64,000 nucleotides of DNA from Arthrobacter sp. Y-9 (GCF_029690065.1 NZ_CP121463.1:434001-498000); one strand, 5' to 3'. Shown: positions 8,601 to 16,933, counted from the first letter of the stretch. Made by a program: numbers and translations. The notes: generated from the letters alone by a model not told the origin.

Positions 8601-8647
8601 TCAGCTGGCGCGGGGCAGGTTCAGCTGGCGCGGCTCAGCTGGCGCGG
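8601..8647. repeat. three copies of a 13-bp direct repeat
   Basis: TCAGCTGGCGCGG occurs at 8601, 8621 and 8635. The third copy contains the stop codon and last codons of the gene on the minus strand, and the other two extend past it. Confidence 0.75.
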
Positions 8648-9525
8648 CCGAGGTGCCGCAGCGGCACCCAGCGCGTGATGAGGCGCTGATACGCGGCCGC
8701 CGCGCCCGTCATATCGCCTTCCGCGAGGCATTCGATGCCCATGCGGACGTCGCTGGGGGAGTCGTCCGGGTACACCCGGTCCGCGAGGGCGCCGTAGTCC
8801 AGTTCCAGGACACTGCTGGTGTGGAAGCGCTCCAGCCAGGCGACGACGCGGGTCATCTCGTCCAGGAAATCCAGCTCCGGGGCGCCGAGGGACAGAGCGG
8901 CCACGAGGGTGCGGGAGCGCGAGATCGCCTCCGTCACCGGCGTGTAGAGGCGCAGGGTGGCGATGCTGCCGTCCCGGTTGTTGATCATCTCCTGGCGGTC
9001 CGTCTCGTGGAAGAAGATGAACCACGCGAACGGAACACCCCAGGTGGCGGTGCGGGTGAACAGCAGATCCGAGTCGATCAGACCGGAGTCCACCAGGGTC
9101 TTGAGCCGTTCCTGATGCCGTTCGGTGGCGTCCACGGGGACGATCCGTTCCAGGCTCTCCGAACTCGACCCGTCCGCCAGCTCCTCCGCGGCCAGTGCGG
9201 AACGGAGCACCGTCTGGTTCGGGCAGTACAGCAGAGAACCCCGCTCGCTGGGATCGGCGAGGGCGCGCGAGAGCTCGGCGCGGCTGCCCGGGTACGGGTC
9301 GTTGGGCTTCCGCAGGAGGCGGTGAAGGGTGCTGCGCAGCTCGCGGCGCTCGACGTCGTCGCGTATCTGCCGCAGCTCTGAGGCACTCAGGATGGCGCGC
9401 TCGGTCAGATCACCGTACTGCGCGACGATGGCCCGCCGCTGCGGGGCGCCGAAGGCGTCGAGCGGCTGGTAGACGCGCAGGGCGGAGATGTAGGGGAACC
9501 CCATGGGGGAGTCGTAGAAGGTCAT
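8635..9525 (-). CDS. uncharacterised actinobacterial protein downstream of exonuclease III
   Basis: The protein has 296 residues and no signal peptide or membrane helix. It starts at ATG 9525 with GGGAAG just upstream, and lies 29 bases behind the exonuclease III gene on the same strand, so the two probably share a transcript. The sequence looks like a compact soluble enzyme or scaffold, with a block of aromatic residues (PFAWFIFFHE) about residue 167. I recognise no catalytic motif. The 3' end has been repeated (see the 13-bp repeat). Function unknown. Confidence 0.65.
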   Translation of the reverse strand: MTFYDSPMGFPYISALRVYQPLDAFGAPQRRAIVAQYGDLTERAILSASELRQIRDDVERRELRSTLHRLLRKPNDPYPGSRAELSRALADPSERGSLLYCPNQTVLRSALAAEELADGSSSESLERIVPVDATERHQERLKTLVDSGLIDSDLLFTRTATWGVPFAWFIFFHETDRQEMINNRDGSIATLRLYTPVTEAISRSRTLVAALSLGAPELDFLDEMTRVVAWLERFHTSSVLELDYGALADRVYPDDSPSDVRMGIECLAEGDMTGAAAAYQRLITRWVPLRHLGRAS

Positions 9526-9554
9526 CGGCTTCCCGGCCGCGCGCTGGGCATGGC

Positions 9555-10361
9555 TCAGTCCGCGAGTTCGACGATCACGGGGGCGTGGTCGCTGGCGCCC
9601 TTGCCCTTGCGCTCCTCACGGTCGATCACGGCGCCGGTCACGCGGGAGGCGAGGGCCGGGGACGCCATGACGAAGTCGATGCGCATGCCCTCCTTCTTCG
9701 GGAAGCGGAGCTGCTTGTAATCCCAGTAGGTGTAGACGCCGGGGCCCGGGTTGAGCGGACGCACGACATCCGCGAAGGAGGCCTCTTCGAAGGCGTGGAA
9801 GGCGGCGCGCTCCGGAGCGGAGACGTGCGTGAGGCCCTCCTCGATGAAGAAATCGATGTCCCAGACGTCGTCATCCTGGGGCGCGATGTTCCAGTCGCCC
9901 ATGAGCGCGATCTGGGCGGCGGGGTCGGTGTCCAGCCAGGCCTCCGCGTTCGCTTTCAGGGTGTCCAGCCACTCGAGTTTGTACGGCATGTGCTCGTCAT
10001 CCAGGGCACGGCCGTTGGGCACGTACAGGCTCCACACGCGGACGCCGTTGCACGTGGCGCCGATGGCACGGGCCTCCTGCTCCGGGTTCACCCCGCCCTT
10101 GCCGAACGTCGGCTGACCGGGGAACGTGCGCTCCACGTCCTCCAGTCCCACGCGGGAGGCGATGGCCACACCGTTCCACTGGCTGAACCCGAAATGCGCC
10201 ACCTCATAGTCCATGCGCTCGAAAAGCTCCCAGGGGAAGTTCTCGTCCTTGCACTTGGTCTCCTGAATGGCCAGGACATCGCAGTCGCTGCGTTCCAGCC
10301 AGGCCTCCACACGGTCGGCGCGGGCACGGAGGGAATTGACGTTCCAGGTGGCGATCTTCAC
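9555..10361 (-). CDS. xth: exodeoxyribonuclease III
   Basis: The protein has 268 residues, full length for the Xth/ExoA AP-endonuclease family. Motifs in order are WNVNSLRAR at the N-terminus, IQETK with the metal-binding Glu, SLYVPNG, GDWN, MRIDFV and the catalytic SDHAPV at the C-terminus. It cleaves DNA 5' of abasic sites and removes 3' blocking groups in base-excision repair. The start is GTG 10361 with TAGCTT exactly six bases upstream, which predicts a leaderless transcript. Confidence 0.92.
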   Translation of the reverse strand: MKIATWNVNSLRARADRVEAWLERSDCDVLAIQETKCKDENFPWELFERMDYEVAHFGFSQWNGVAIASRVGLEDVERTFPGQPTFGKGGVNPEQEARAIGATCNGVRVWSLYVPNGRALDDEHMPYKLEWLDTLKANAEAWLDTDPAAQIALMGDWNIAPQDDDVWDIDFFIEEGLTHVSAPERAAFHAFEEASFADVVRPLNPGPGVYTYWDYKQLRFPKKEGMRIDFVMASPALASRVTGAVIDREERKGKGASDHAPVIVELAD

Positions 10362-10367
10362 GCTCCC

Positions 10368-10373
10368 AAGCTA
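10368..10373 (-). promoter_or_regulatory. -10 element of xth (leaderless)
   Basis: TAGCTT on the minus strand, six bases, then GTG of xth. Confidence 0.5.
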
Positions 10374-10451
10374 TCAAAGCGGACTGACAGTTTGGTGACC
10401 CGCGGCGTCACCATCGGAATACGATCCGGACGCCTGGGGTTGCCCATCATC

Positions 10452-11588
10452 GTGAGCCAACTTTTCAGTGAAGCAGTCCTGTCAGCCCCGTCCGGCCAGC
10501 TCACGCTGCGCAACCGGACCTTCCTCGCCCCCATGTGCATGTACTCCGTGGAGGCGCGCGACGGCGTGCCGACCGCCTGGCATCAGGCGCACCTGGGCGC
10601 CCGCGCCGCCGGCGGCTTCGGCATGGTGATCACCGAGGCCACGGCCGTGGTGCCGGAGGGACGGATCTCCCCGGAGGACCTCGGCCTGTGGAACGACGAG
10701 CAGGTGGAGGCCTTCAAGCCCATCACCGCGTTCATCAAGAGCCAGGGCGCCGCGGCCGGCGTGCAGCTGGCGCATGCCGGCGGCAAGGCCTCCACGTACG
10801 GCTGGCTGCCCCGCTGGGTGGACCAGGGCCTGACCGGGTCGGTCCCGGTGGCCGACGGCGGCTGGGTCACGGTCGCGCCATCCGTCACCTCGATCCACGG
10901 CCTGGCCGAGTCGCATGAGCTGACCGTCGAGGAGATCCAGGAGTCCGTGGCGTCCTGGGCCGCGGCCGCCCGCCGCGCCGATGACGCCGGCTTCGACTTC
11001 ATCCAGATCCACGCCGCCCACGGCTACCTGGTGCACCAGTTCCTGTCTCCGCTGAGCAACACGCGCACGGACTCCTACGGCGGCTCCTACGAAGGCCGGA
11101 CCCGGTACCTGCGGGAGGTCGTGGCCGCGGTGCGTGAGGTCTGGCCGGCCGACAAGCCGCTGGGTGTGCGCTTCTCCGGTTCCGACTGGGTGGAGGGCGG
11201 CTGGACCATCGAGGAGACCGCCCGTCTCGCGGTGGAGCTCCGGGCCGAGGGTGTCACCGTCTTCGACCTGTCCAGCGGCGGCATCGGCGCGTACCACGGC
11301 CCCACCGGCCCGGGGTATCAGATCGCGCTGGCGGCCCAGGTGAAGAAGGCCCTGGCCGCGGATGCTCAGGAGCGTGGCGCGGAGAACGACGCCTTCGTCA
11401 GCGCCGTCGGCATGATCAACGAGGCGCAGCAGGCCGAGCAGGTCCTGGTGAACGGCCAGGCGGACGGCGTCTCGATCGCCCGCGCCGCCCTCAAGGAGCC
11501 GAACTGGCCCGCGCTGGCGGCCCGCTCCCTTGGCGAACCACTCGACAAGACCCCGTTCGCACCGCAGTACTGGCGCGCACACTGGTGA
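10452..11588 (+). CDS. Old Yellow Enzyme family NADH:flavin oxidoreductase (YqjM-like)
   Basis: The protein has 378 residues, an FMN TIM barrel. The N-terminal NRTFLAPMCMYS carries the Cys typical of thermophilic-like (YqjM) ene-reductases. IHAAHGYLVHQFLSPLSN holds the substrate-binding His pair, and TDSYGGSYEGR and a C-terminal arginine region follow. It would reduce activated C=C bonds of enals, enones or quinones with NAD(P)H. I chose GTG 10452. A GTG at 10395 is in frame, but the extra residues are unlike the family. No clear ribosome site is seen for either. Confidence 0.87.
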   Translation: MSQLFSEAVLSAPSGQLTLRNRTFLAPMCMYSVEARDGVPTAWHQAHLGARAAGGFGMVITEATAVVPEGRISPEDLGLWNDEQVEAFKPITAFIKSQGAAAGVQLAHAGGKASTYGWLPRWVDQGLTGSVPVADGGWVTVAPSVTSIHGLAESHELTVEEIQESVASWAAAARRADDAGFDFIQIHAAHGYLVHQFLSPLSNTRTDSYGGSYEGRTRYLREVVAAVREVWPADKPLGVRFSGSDWVEGGWTIEETARLAVELRAEGVTVFDLSSGGIGAYHGPTGPGYQIALAAQVKKALAADAQERGAENDAFVSAVGMINEAQQAEQVLVNGQADGVSIARAALKEPNWPALAARSLGEPLDKTPFAPQYWRAHW

Positions 11589-11664
11589 GATGAGTCCCGC
11601 GGGGCGCACCCGCCTTCCTCGGGTCTGGCCCGGTTGAATTCGTCCGTGCCCGCCCGGACCCGCT

Positions 11665-11729
11665 GAAACAGTGGATTCCCGTCGAAACAGTGTGTTTTGC
11701 ACGCGGTTTCGGCGGGAATCCACTGTTTC
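11665..11729. repeat. long-stem intergenic hairpin
   Basis: Arms 11665-11688 and 11706-11729 pair over 24 bases with one G-T pair. The stem continues inward (11690-11694 with 11700-11704) to a small loop. It lies between two genes whose 3' ends face each other. There is no T-run. Confidence 0.8.
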
Positions 11730-11759
11730 GGGGTGGGTGCAGGACCCGGGAATTCCTGT

Positions 11760-12851
11760 TCAGCCCGGAGGGACCGAGGCCTGCACCGGCGTCGTCTCCC
11801 GTGCGTCCCGGACCTGCTGGCCCGACACCAGGCCCGGCAGGCCGCGGCCCTTCGCGCTGAACACCAGGGTTCCGAGGGACACGAGGACGAAGAGGGAACC
11901 CACCCAGCCGAGTTCCTCCGGAAGGAAACCGAGCAGCGCGTAGCCGCCGATGCCTCCGAGCAGACGCAGCGGCCGAGCGAGCGGTCGGGGGAGGGGGCCG
12001 CCGTCGTACTGGAGCTGGACCGCGTGATCGCCGACGGTGCGGCCGCTGACCAACGTGACCACCAGCCACAGCAGGAAGGCGACGCCGGTGCCGACCAGCG
12101 CGGAGTAGTCGTCCCGGTTGAGGGCCTCACGGTCGTTGAGGACGAACAGCAGGAATGCGCGGATGCCCACCGTGATGGCGACGCTGAGCAGGGTGAACGC
12201 GAGCCAGTCGCACAGCATGGCGAGGAAGCGCCGCGGTTTGGTGACCCGGCGCGCGACGGCGGCGGCCGGGGCAACGTGGCGGCGTCGCCCGAAGAACGGC
12301 AGCGCGAGGAACGAGCCGAGCAGCGCGCCGAGGGTGTTGGCCATCAGGTCGTCGACGTCGAACACCCGGTAGGCGCACGGGTAGATGCCCCAGACGCCGG
12401 TCAGCTGCGTGAACTCCACGAAGGCGGACACGGCCAGCCCGGTGACGGTGGAGATCAGGAAGCCCCGGGAACCGAGTGCCCGGACGAAGAAGCCGAGCGG
12501 GGCGAAGAGCAGGACGTTGAACGCGACTTGGAGGACCGCGGTGTCGGTGAGGGCGGCCCGCGGACCGGCGCCCGAGCGGGCGAGGGATTCCCGGATGTCC
12601 GCGATGAAGTGGAACGGTTCGAGATTGACGCCCGCACACCGCACCGTCTCCGGATCCGGCAAGGGCAGGAGGGTGTACGTCCAGATCGCCCAGAAGTACA
12701 CGACCGCCGCCGCCCAGAGCAGCCCCCGGCCGAAGGTCAGGCTGCCGCGCCGCCGATAGCTGACCGCCACGAACGGCACGAACAACAGCACCCCGGTCAC
12801 CAGCCCGAGCCCGATGGCGATGATCCCCGACATGAGTTGCTGATCTCCCAT
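11760..12851 (-). CDS. VanZ-RDD fusion membrane protein
   Basis: The protein has 363 residues with about eight membrane segments. The first half is VanZ-like, with WTYTLLPLP, LNEPFHF-like NLEPFHF, then EFTQL and FDVDDLMANTLGALLG. From about residue 210 it becomes an RDD domain (RFLAMLCDWLAFTLLS, SGRTVGDHAVQLQ). VanZ proteins are linked to teicoplanin resistance and cell-surface chemistry. RDD proteins are of unclear, possibly transport, function. CATACT lies six bases before ATG 12851, supporting that start and a leaderless message. An alternative ATG six codons later has GGGAG upstream. Confidence 0.8.
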   Translation of the reverse strand: MGDQQLMSGIIAIGLGLVTGVLLFVPFVAVSYRRRGSLTFGRGLLWAAAVVYFWAIWTYTLLPLPDPETVRCAGVNLEPFHFIADIRESLARSGAGPRAALTDTAVLQVAFNVLLFAPLGFFVRALGSRGFLISTVTGLAVSAFVEFTQLTGVWGIYPCAYRVFDVDDLMANTLGALLGSFLALPFFGRRRHVAPAAAVARRVTKPRRFLAMLCDWLAFTLLSVAITVGIRAFLLFVLNDREALNRDDYSALVGTGVAFLLWLVVTLVSGRTVGDHAVQLQYDGGPLPRPLARPLRLLGGIGGYALLGFLPEELGWVGSLFVLVSLGTLVFSAKGRGLPGLVSGQQVRDARETTPVQASVPPG

Positions 12852-12857
12852 GCCCCG

Positions 12858-12863
12858 AGTATG
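12858..12863 (-). promoter_or_regulatory. -10 element of the VanZ-RDD gene (leaderless)
   Basis: CATACT on the minus strand, six bases, then ATG 12851. Confidence 0.4.
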
Positions 12864-12954
12864 TCATCGGCCGCGCGGCTCATCGGGGCCGGAAGCCGAG
12901 GACGTGGCAAGACTCACGCGCCGAGCCTCCGGCGTGTGCCCTGAACGGGTTCTG

Positions 12955-13476
12955 TCAGTCCAGCCAGTCGTCCGGCTCGAAGTCCTCGTCGACCCCTCCG
13001 CCGGACTCGAGCACATTTTCGATGACCTCGCGCACGACGTCGAGGGCCTCCCGCAGCGCGCCGGGATCGCTCAGCGTCTCGGCCCACTTCCGGTCGAAGG
13101 TGGCCGACGCCGTGCGCACCACCTTCCGGGCCGCCTCCGCCGCGTCAGGGGAGGCGAGGAGCGGCACCGCCCTCGGGGCCGCAGGTTCGAACGGCGTGGA
13201 GGGCGCGTCCCTCACGTGAACCGCCCGATCCGTCACGAGAAACCCGACGCTCTCCTGCCGCCGGGCGAACAGGCTCTTGGCGTGGAGCCCCGCGAACAGC
13301 AGGGGAGTCTCGCCCAGCAGCACGGCATCGCCGCCCAGGTCCTCGGCGGCCGCCGCGAACACCTCGTCCTGGTCGTCCAGAGGATGACCGGCCAGCCCGG
13401 GGGCGAACAGCAGGAACCGCACGGAGCCTTGTCTGCGGGACACGAGCTCCGCGACCTCGGCCGCCGGCACCGTCAT
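12955..13476 (-). CDS. uncharacterised protein coupled to the response regulator
   Basis: The protein has 173 residues, soluble, with an acidic C-terminus (VDEDFEPDDWLD). Its ATG overlaps the stop of the response regulator by four bases, so it is the third gene of a kinase-regulator-X operon. A segment ESVGFLVTDRAVHVRD resembles small beta-rich PH-like modules, but I cannot assign a family. The coupling implies that it is made in step with the regulator. Any role in signalling is inference. Confidence 0.6.
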   Translation of the reverse strand: MTVPAAEVAELVSRRQGSVRFLLFAPGLAGHPLDDQDEVFAAAAEDLGGDAVLLGETPLLFAGLHAKSLFARRQESVGFLVTDRAVHVRDAPSTPFEPAAPRAVPLLASPDAAEAARKVVRTASATFDRKWAETLSDPGALREALDVVREVIENVLESGGGVDEDFEPDDWLD

Positions 13477-14093
13477 CGCATCCCCTCGCGCCGCAGCGCC
13501 TTCGCGATGGCAGCGGCCCGGGAGTCCACGCCGAGCTTCGCGTAGATGTGCGCCAGGTGCGTCTTGACGGTCGCCTCGGAGATGAAGAGCTTCCGCCCGA
13601 GTTCCTTGTTGGAGAGGCCCTGGGTGAGCAGCGTCAGCAGTTCGGCCTCCCGGGGTGTCAGCGCCTCGTCGGGGTTCCGCATCTGCTGGAAGAGGCGGCT
13701 CGCGACGGGTGCGCTCATGTGGCTCTGCCCCCGGGACGCGCCCCGCACTGCCGCGAAGATCTCGTCCGGGGCGGCGTCCTTGAGGATATACCCCATGGCT
13801 CCGGCATCGACGGCACGCACGATGTCCGCGTCCGAATCGTAGGTGGTGAACACGAGGACGGCCTGTGCGGGACGTTCGGTGCGGAGTCTCCGGATCGCCT
13901 CGATGCCGTCGATGCCCGCGCCCATCGCCAGGTCCATGAGCACCACGTCCGGCGCCTGCTCGAGCGCCGTCGCCACACCGTCCTCGCCCGAAGAGGCTTC
14001 GGCGACCACCTCGATGTCCGGCTGGGTGCTGAGCAGCGCTCGCAGACCGCTCCGCACCACCAGATGGTCATCCACCAGCAGCACCGTGATCAT
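13473..14093 (-). CDS. NarL/LuxR-family response regulator (SenR-like)
   Basis: The protein has 206 residues. The receiver domain carries acidic Asp8-Asp9, phosphoacceptor Asp54 (VVLMDLAMG), Thr/Tyr in VFTTYD and Lys in GYILKDAA. A linker and a C-terminal LuxR helix-turn-helix follow (LTPREAELLTLLTQGLSNKE, then ATVKTHLAHIYAKLGV). The start overlaps the kinase stop by four bases. Divergence from a HbpS-like gene matches the SenS-SenR system of Streptomyces, where the regulator answers to redox and haem. Confidence 0.88.
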   Translation of the reverse strand: MITVLLVDDHLVVRSGLRALLSTQPDIEVVAEASSGEDGVATALEQAPDVVLMDLAMGAGIDGIEAIRRLRTERPAQAVLVFTTYDSDADIVRAVDAGAMGYILKDAAPDEIFAAVRGASRGQSHMSAPVASRLFQQMRNPDEALTPREAELLTLLTQGLSNKELGRKLFISEATVKTHLAHIYAKLGVDSRAAAIAKALRREGMR

Positions 14094-15250
14094 GCCGTTC
14101 CTCCTTCCACCGCACCGGCGTCACCGGTCGGGATCTCCACGCCGATCACCGTGCCCTCGCCCGGAGCGGACTCCACCGCGAAGGTGCCGCCGAGCTGTTC
14201 GACCCGCTGTCGCATGGCACGCAGTCCGTACCCGCCGCCGGGCCCCGGCTCTGCGGCGGCCGTGGGCCGGAAGCCCACGCCGTCGTCGTAGACATCCAGT
14301 GTGACGGACCCCGGCAGAAAGCCGAGGGTGACGCTCGCCGCCTGGGCGGAGGCATGCCGCTCGACGTTGGCCGCGGCACTCTGGGCGATCCGCACGACGG
14401 CGTGCCGCACCTCGGGCGGCAGGGCCCGCGGGGTGCCGGTCACGTTGATCCGCATTCCCGGGACATGGCGCCGGACCGCGGCGGCCAGGGCGTCTTCCAG
14501 CGGCAGATCGGGTTCCGGGGCCGTCGCGAGATTGTGGACCAGTCCCCGGGTCTCGGCGAGGTTCACCCTGAGCTGTTCGGTGGCCTGACGGACCTCGGGG
14601 CTCAGCCCTTCCGTGCGGTCCGCCGCCTCCAGGAGCAGCACGGTGCTGGCGAGGCCCTGCGTCACGGTGTCGTGGATCTCGCGGGCCACGCGTTCCCGCT
14701 CCGCGAGCGTGCCGGCGGCCCGTTCCGCGGCGGCGGTCTGGGCCTGCGCGGTGCGCAGCTCCGCATTGAGCTGGGCCTGGCGGGACAGGGCGTCCTCCAG
14801 ACGGTCGTAGACGAGCGTCAGGACGAGCGCCGCGGCGGCCGGGCCGAGGAGGGCCGCCACGTCCGTGTACCCACTGAGTTTGAACAGGCCGACGGACGTG
14901 CTCAGCGCGGTCAGCCCGGTCGCCAGCGCGGCGGCCCTTCCGGACACCGCGGACCGGCCGACGAAGAACACCGCGAACGCACACCAGGCGAAGCTCGGGG
15001 CGAGAATGACCAGTGCTGCCCAGACCGCCACGAGGATCCACAGGACCACGGGGCGGGCGGGCCCGCGCAGCCGGACCGCCGCCGCGTACAGCACGCAGAG
15101 CGCCGCGGCCAGCACCAGGACGAGGAGGTTCTCATCCGGTCCATGCCGCAGCACGTAACGGATCAGTGAGGCGGTCAGGAGCACCGTGAACCCACAGTGG
15201 ACCGCCACGCCGAGATAGCGCTCGCGGCCTGCCGGGGGTGCGGTGATCAT
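14090..15250 (-). CDS. sensor histidine kinase, HisKA_3 type (SenS-like)
   Basis: The protein has 386 residues. About five membrane helices in residues 12-148 are joined by very short loops. A coiled linker rich in Ala/Gln/Glu follows, then the phosphoacceptor box REIHDTVTQGL with His193. The ATPase domain ends in YDDGVGF and GGGYGLRAMRQR. The short extracellular loops mean that any ligand is sensed in the membrane or through a partner protein, as for SenS with HbpS. TAGAGT lies exactly six bases before ATG 15250, predicting a leaderless message. Confidence 0.86.
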   Translation of the reverse strand: MITAPPAGRERYLGVAVHCGFTVLLTASLIRYVLRHGPDENLLVLVLAAALCVLYAAAVRLRGPARPVVLWILVAVWAALVILAPSFAWCAFAVFFVGRSAVSGRAAALATGLTALSTSVGLFKLSGYTDVAALLGPAAAALVLTLVYDRLEDALSRQAQLNAELRTAQAQTAAAERAAGTLAERERVAREIHDTVTQGLASTVLLLEAADRTEGLSPEVRQATEQLRVNLAETRGLVHNLATAPEPDLPLEDALAAAVRRHVPGMRINVTGTPRALPPEVRHAVVRIAQSAAANVERHASAQAASVTLGFLPGSVTLDVYDDGVGFRPTAAAEPGPGGGYGLRAMRQRVEQLGGTFAVESAPGEGTVIGVEIPTGDAGAVEGGTA

Positions 15251-15256
15251 GGGGCC

Positions 15257-15262
15257 ACTCTA
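15257..15262 (-). promoter_or_regulatory. -10 element of the histidine kinase operon (leaderless)
   Basis: TAGAGT on the minus strand, six bases, then ATG 15250. Confidence 0.5.
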
Positions 15263-15393
15263 CGAGACGGGGCCGACAGGAAAAGCGCGTCTCATCCTTT
15301 TGGCTGAGGCCGCCACCCGAAGGCATGAGGAACCCCTGCTGGAACTGCCGATGTGGCCGGAACCGCGTCTCGGAAGGATGGATGTCAGGAGCT

Positions 15394-15442
15394 CACGGAC
15401 CCGTCAGGAAGGCCGGGGAGACCCGGCACGCCGGGGTCCGTG
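15394..15442. promoter_or_regulatory. inverted repeat in the kinase/HbpS control region
   Basis: CACGGACCC (15394-15402) and GGGTCCGTG (15434-15442) are perfect inverted repeats 31 bases apart, upstream of the HbpS-like gene. They may be a regulator site or an mRNA leader hairpin. No binding evidence is available. Confidence 0.35.
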
Positions 15443-15505
15443 GGCTCGCGCAGTGACCACCGAGTCCGATCCAGGCACGATCCATTCCCGAAGGGCAGGC
15501 ACATC

Positions 15506-16099
15506 ATGGCCATCAGCAAGAGCAACATCAAGGTCCTCTCCGCAGCGGCGGCGGCGCTCCTCCTGACCGGCGGCGTCACCGCGGCCGCCAATGCCGGGCA
15601 GGCGTCTCAGCCTGCGGCCGCGCCCGCCGCGGAGACCGCCAAGCGTCTTCCCACGGCGGACATCCCGGCCGGCGAGGGCACCACGGTCTCGCAGAACCGG
15701 ATCTCCGCGACCGCCTCCGCCAAGGCCGTCCAGGCCGCTCTGGCAAAGTGCGTGGGGGACAAGCTCCCGTTCGTCTCCGTCACGGTCGTGGACCGTTTCG
15801 GCACCGTCCAGGCGGTCCTCCGTGGCGACAACGCCGCGCAGCACACCCTCGAGGCCTCGAAGCAGAAGGCCTACACCGCGGCGGCCTTCGGCGCCCCCAC
15901 GAGTGAGCTGGCCGGACGGATCAGCGGCAACGGCAAGCCCTCCATCGCCGATCTGCCCGGCACCCTGTTCCTGGCCGGCGGCGTCCCGCTCAAGGTCAAC
16001 GGCGTGTCCGTGGCGGGCATCGGCGTCGGCGGCGCGCCCGACGGCGCCCTGGACGAGGCGTGCGCCACGGCCGGCGCCGAGGCGATCCTGGGCCGCTAG
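15506..16099 (+). CDS. secreted HbpS/GlcG-family haem-binding protein
   Basis: The protein has 197 residues. A Sec signal peptide (residues 1-30, hydrophobic LSAAAAALLLTGGVTAA, cleavage near ANA-GQ) precedes an Ala/Pro linker and one GlcG/HbpS domain (VSVTVVDRFGTVQAVLRGD ... KAYTAAAFGAPTSEL ... GGVPLKVNGVSVAGIGVGG). HbpS of Streptomyces is an extracellular haem and iron binder that tunes the kinase SenS and protects against peroxide. This gene is divergent from a matching kinase-regulator pair, which strongly suggests the same arrangement. ATG 15506 follows AAGGGCAGG. Confidence 0.82.
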   Translation: MAISKSNIKVLSAAAAALLLTGGVTAAANAGQASQPAAAPAAETAKRLPTADIPAGEGTTVSQNRISATASAKAVQAALAKCVGDKLPFVSVTVVDRFGTVQAVLRGDNAAQHTLEASKQKAYTAAAFGAPTSELAGRISGNGKPSIADLPGTLFLAGGVPLKVNGVSVAGIGVGGAPDGALDEACATAGAEAILGR

Positions 16100-16107
16100 G
16101 AGCGATG

Positions 16108-16890
16108 ATGGAGGCCATGCCGACGCGTGGCGCAGTGCTGAAGGGGAGCCTGGCGGTCCTTGCCGCCGGGCTCCTCGCCGCCTGCGCGCCCGGTTCCGCT
16201 CCGGGTTCCGCTCAGCCGGGACCAGCTCAGCCGTCCGACGACGGCGCCGCACCCTCCGCGCGGACCTCGCCGCCGGCGTCGTCCCCGGCACAGCGCGGCT
16301 CACCCGCCGCGGAAAGCGGCAGCACGCCGTCGCCCACCGGACTGGACCCCCGGGCGCGAGCCGCCGCCCGGGCCCGCCTGACCGAGGCACAAAGGGCCCG
16401 GCTGGATCAGGACCTCATCCGCGCCGCGAAGCGGAACGACCCCGCCGAGGTGAAGCGGCTCATCGAGCAGGGCGGCGACGTCAACGCCAAGGATTCGATC
16501 CAGGATTCCGCCTTCCTCTACGCCGGGGCGGAAGGGTTCAACGACGTCCTGCGGCTCACGCTGGCAGCGGGCGCGGACGTGCGGAGCACCAACCGTTTCG
16601 GCGGGACCGCGCTCATCCCGGCTTGCGAGCACGGACACGTCGAGACGATCCGGATCCTGATCGCGGCCGGAGTTCCCGTGAACCACGTGAACCGTCTCGG
16701 CTGGACCGGGATGCAGGAGGCGATCCTCCTGAACGCCGGCGGCCCCCGCCAGCAGGAGGCGGTCCGGCTGCTCCTGGCCGCGGGTGCGGACCCCGGCATC
16801 CGGGACCCGCAGGGCCGCACGGCGCTCGACAACGCCCGACGGATGGGCTTCACGGAGATCGTGCGGATCCTCGAATCGCATCGTCCCTGA
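16108..16890 (+). CDS. ankyrin-repeat lipoprotein
   Basis: The protein has 260 residues. Lipobox LLAAC gives lipidated Cys26. A Pro/Ser/Ala-rich linker to about residue 105 precedes five ankyrin-like units (DLIRAAKRNDPAEVKRLIEQ, GGDVNAKD, GADVRSTNRFGGTALIPACE, then AGVPVNHVNRLGWTGMQEAI, and AGADPGIRDPQGRTALDNAR). It lies 8 bases behind the HbpS-like gene and is probably cotranscribed. AGGAG (16098-16102) best fits ATG 16108, and ATG 16105 is also possible. Bacterial ankyrin proteins beside peroxide-defence genes (for example AnkB of Pseudomonas) support haem enzymes, so a partner role for HbpS is a reasonable guess. Confidence 0.78.
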   Translation: MEAMPTRGAVLKGSLAVLAAGLLAACAPGSAPGSAQPGPAQPSDDGAAPSARTSPPASSPAQRGSPAAESGSTPSPTGLDPRARAAARARLTEAQRARLDQDLIRAAKRNDPAEVKRLIEQGGDVNAKDSIQDSAFLYAGAEGFNDVLRLTLAAGADVRSTNRFGGTALIPACEHGHVETIRILIAAGVPVNHVNRLGWTGMQEAILLNAGGPRQQEAVRLLLAAGADPGIRDPQGRTALDNARRMGFTEIVRILESHRP

Positions 16891-16933
16891 CAGCGCCCCT
16901 CCAACGACCCCCGCCGCCGGATCGCCTGCCTCT

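Noticed and set aside
10395-10451. earlier GTG start for the Old Yellow Enzyme
   Set aside because: The extra 19 residues are unlike the family N-terminus and no ribosome site precedes the codon.
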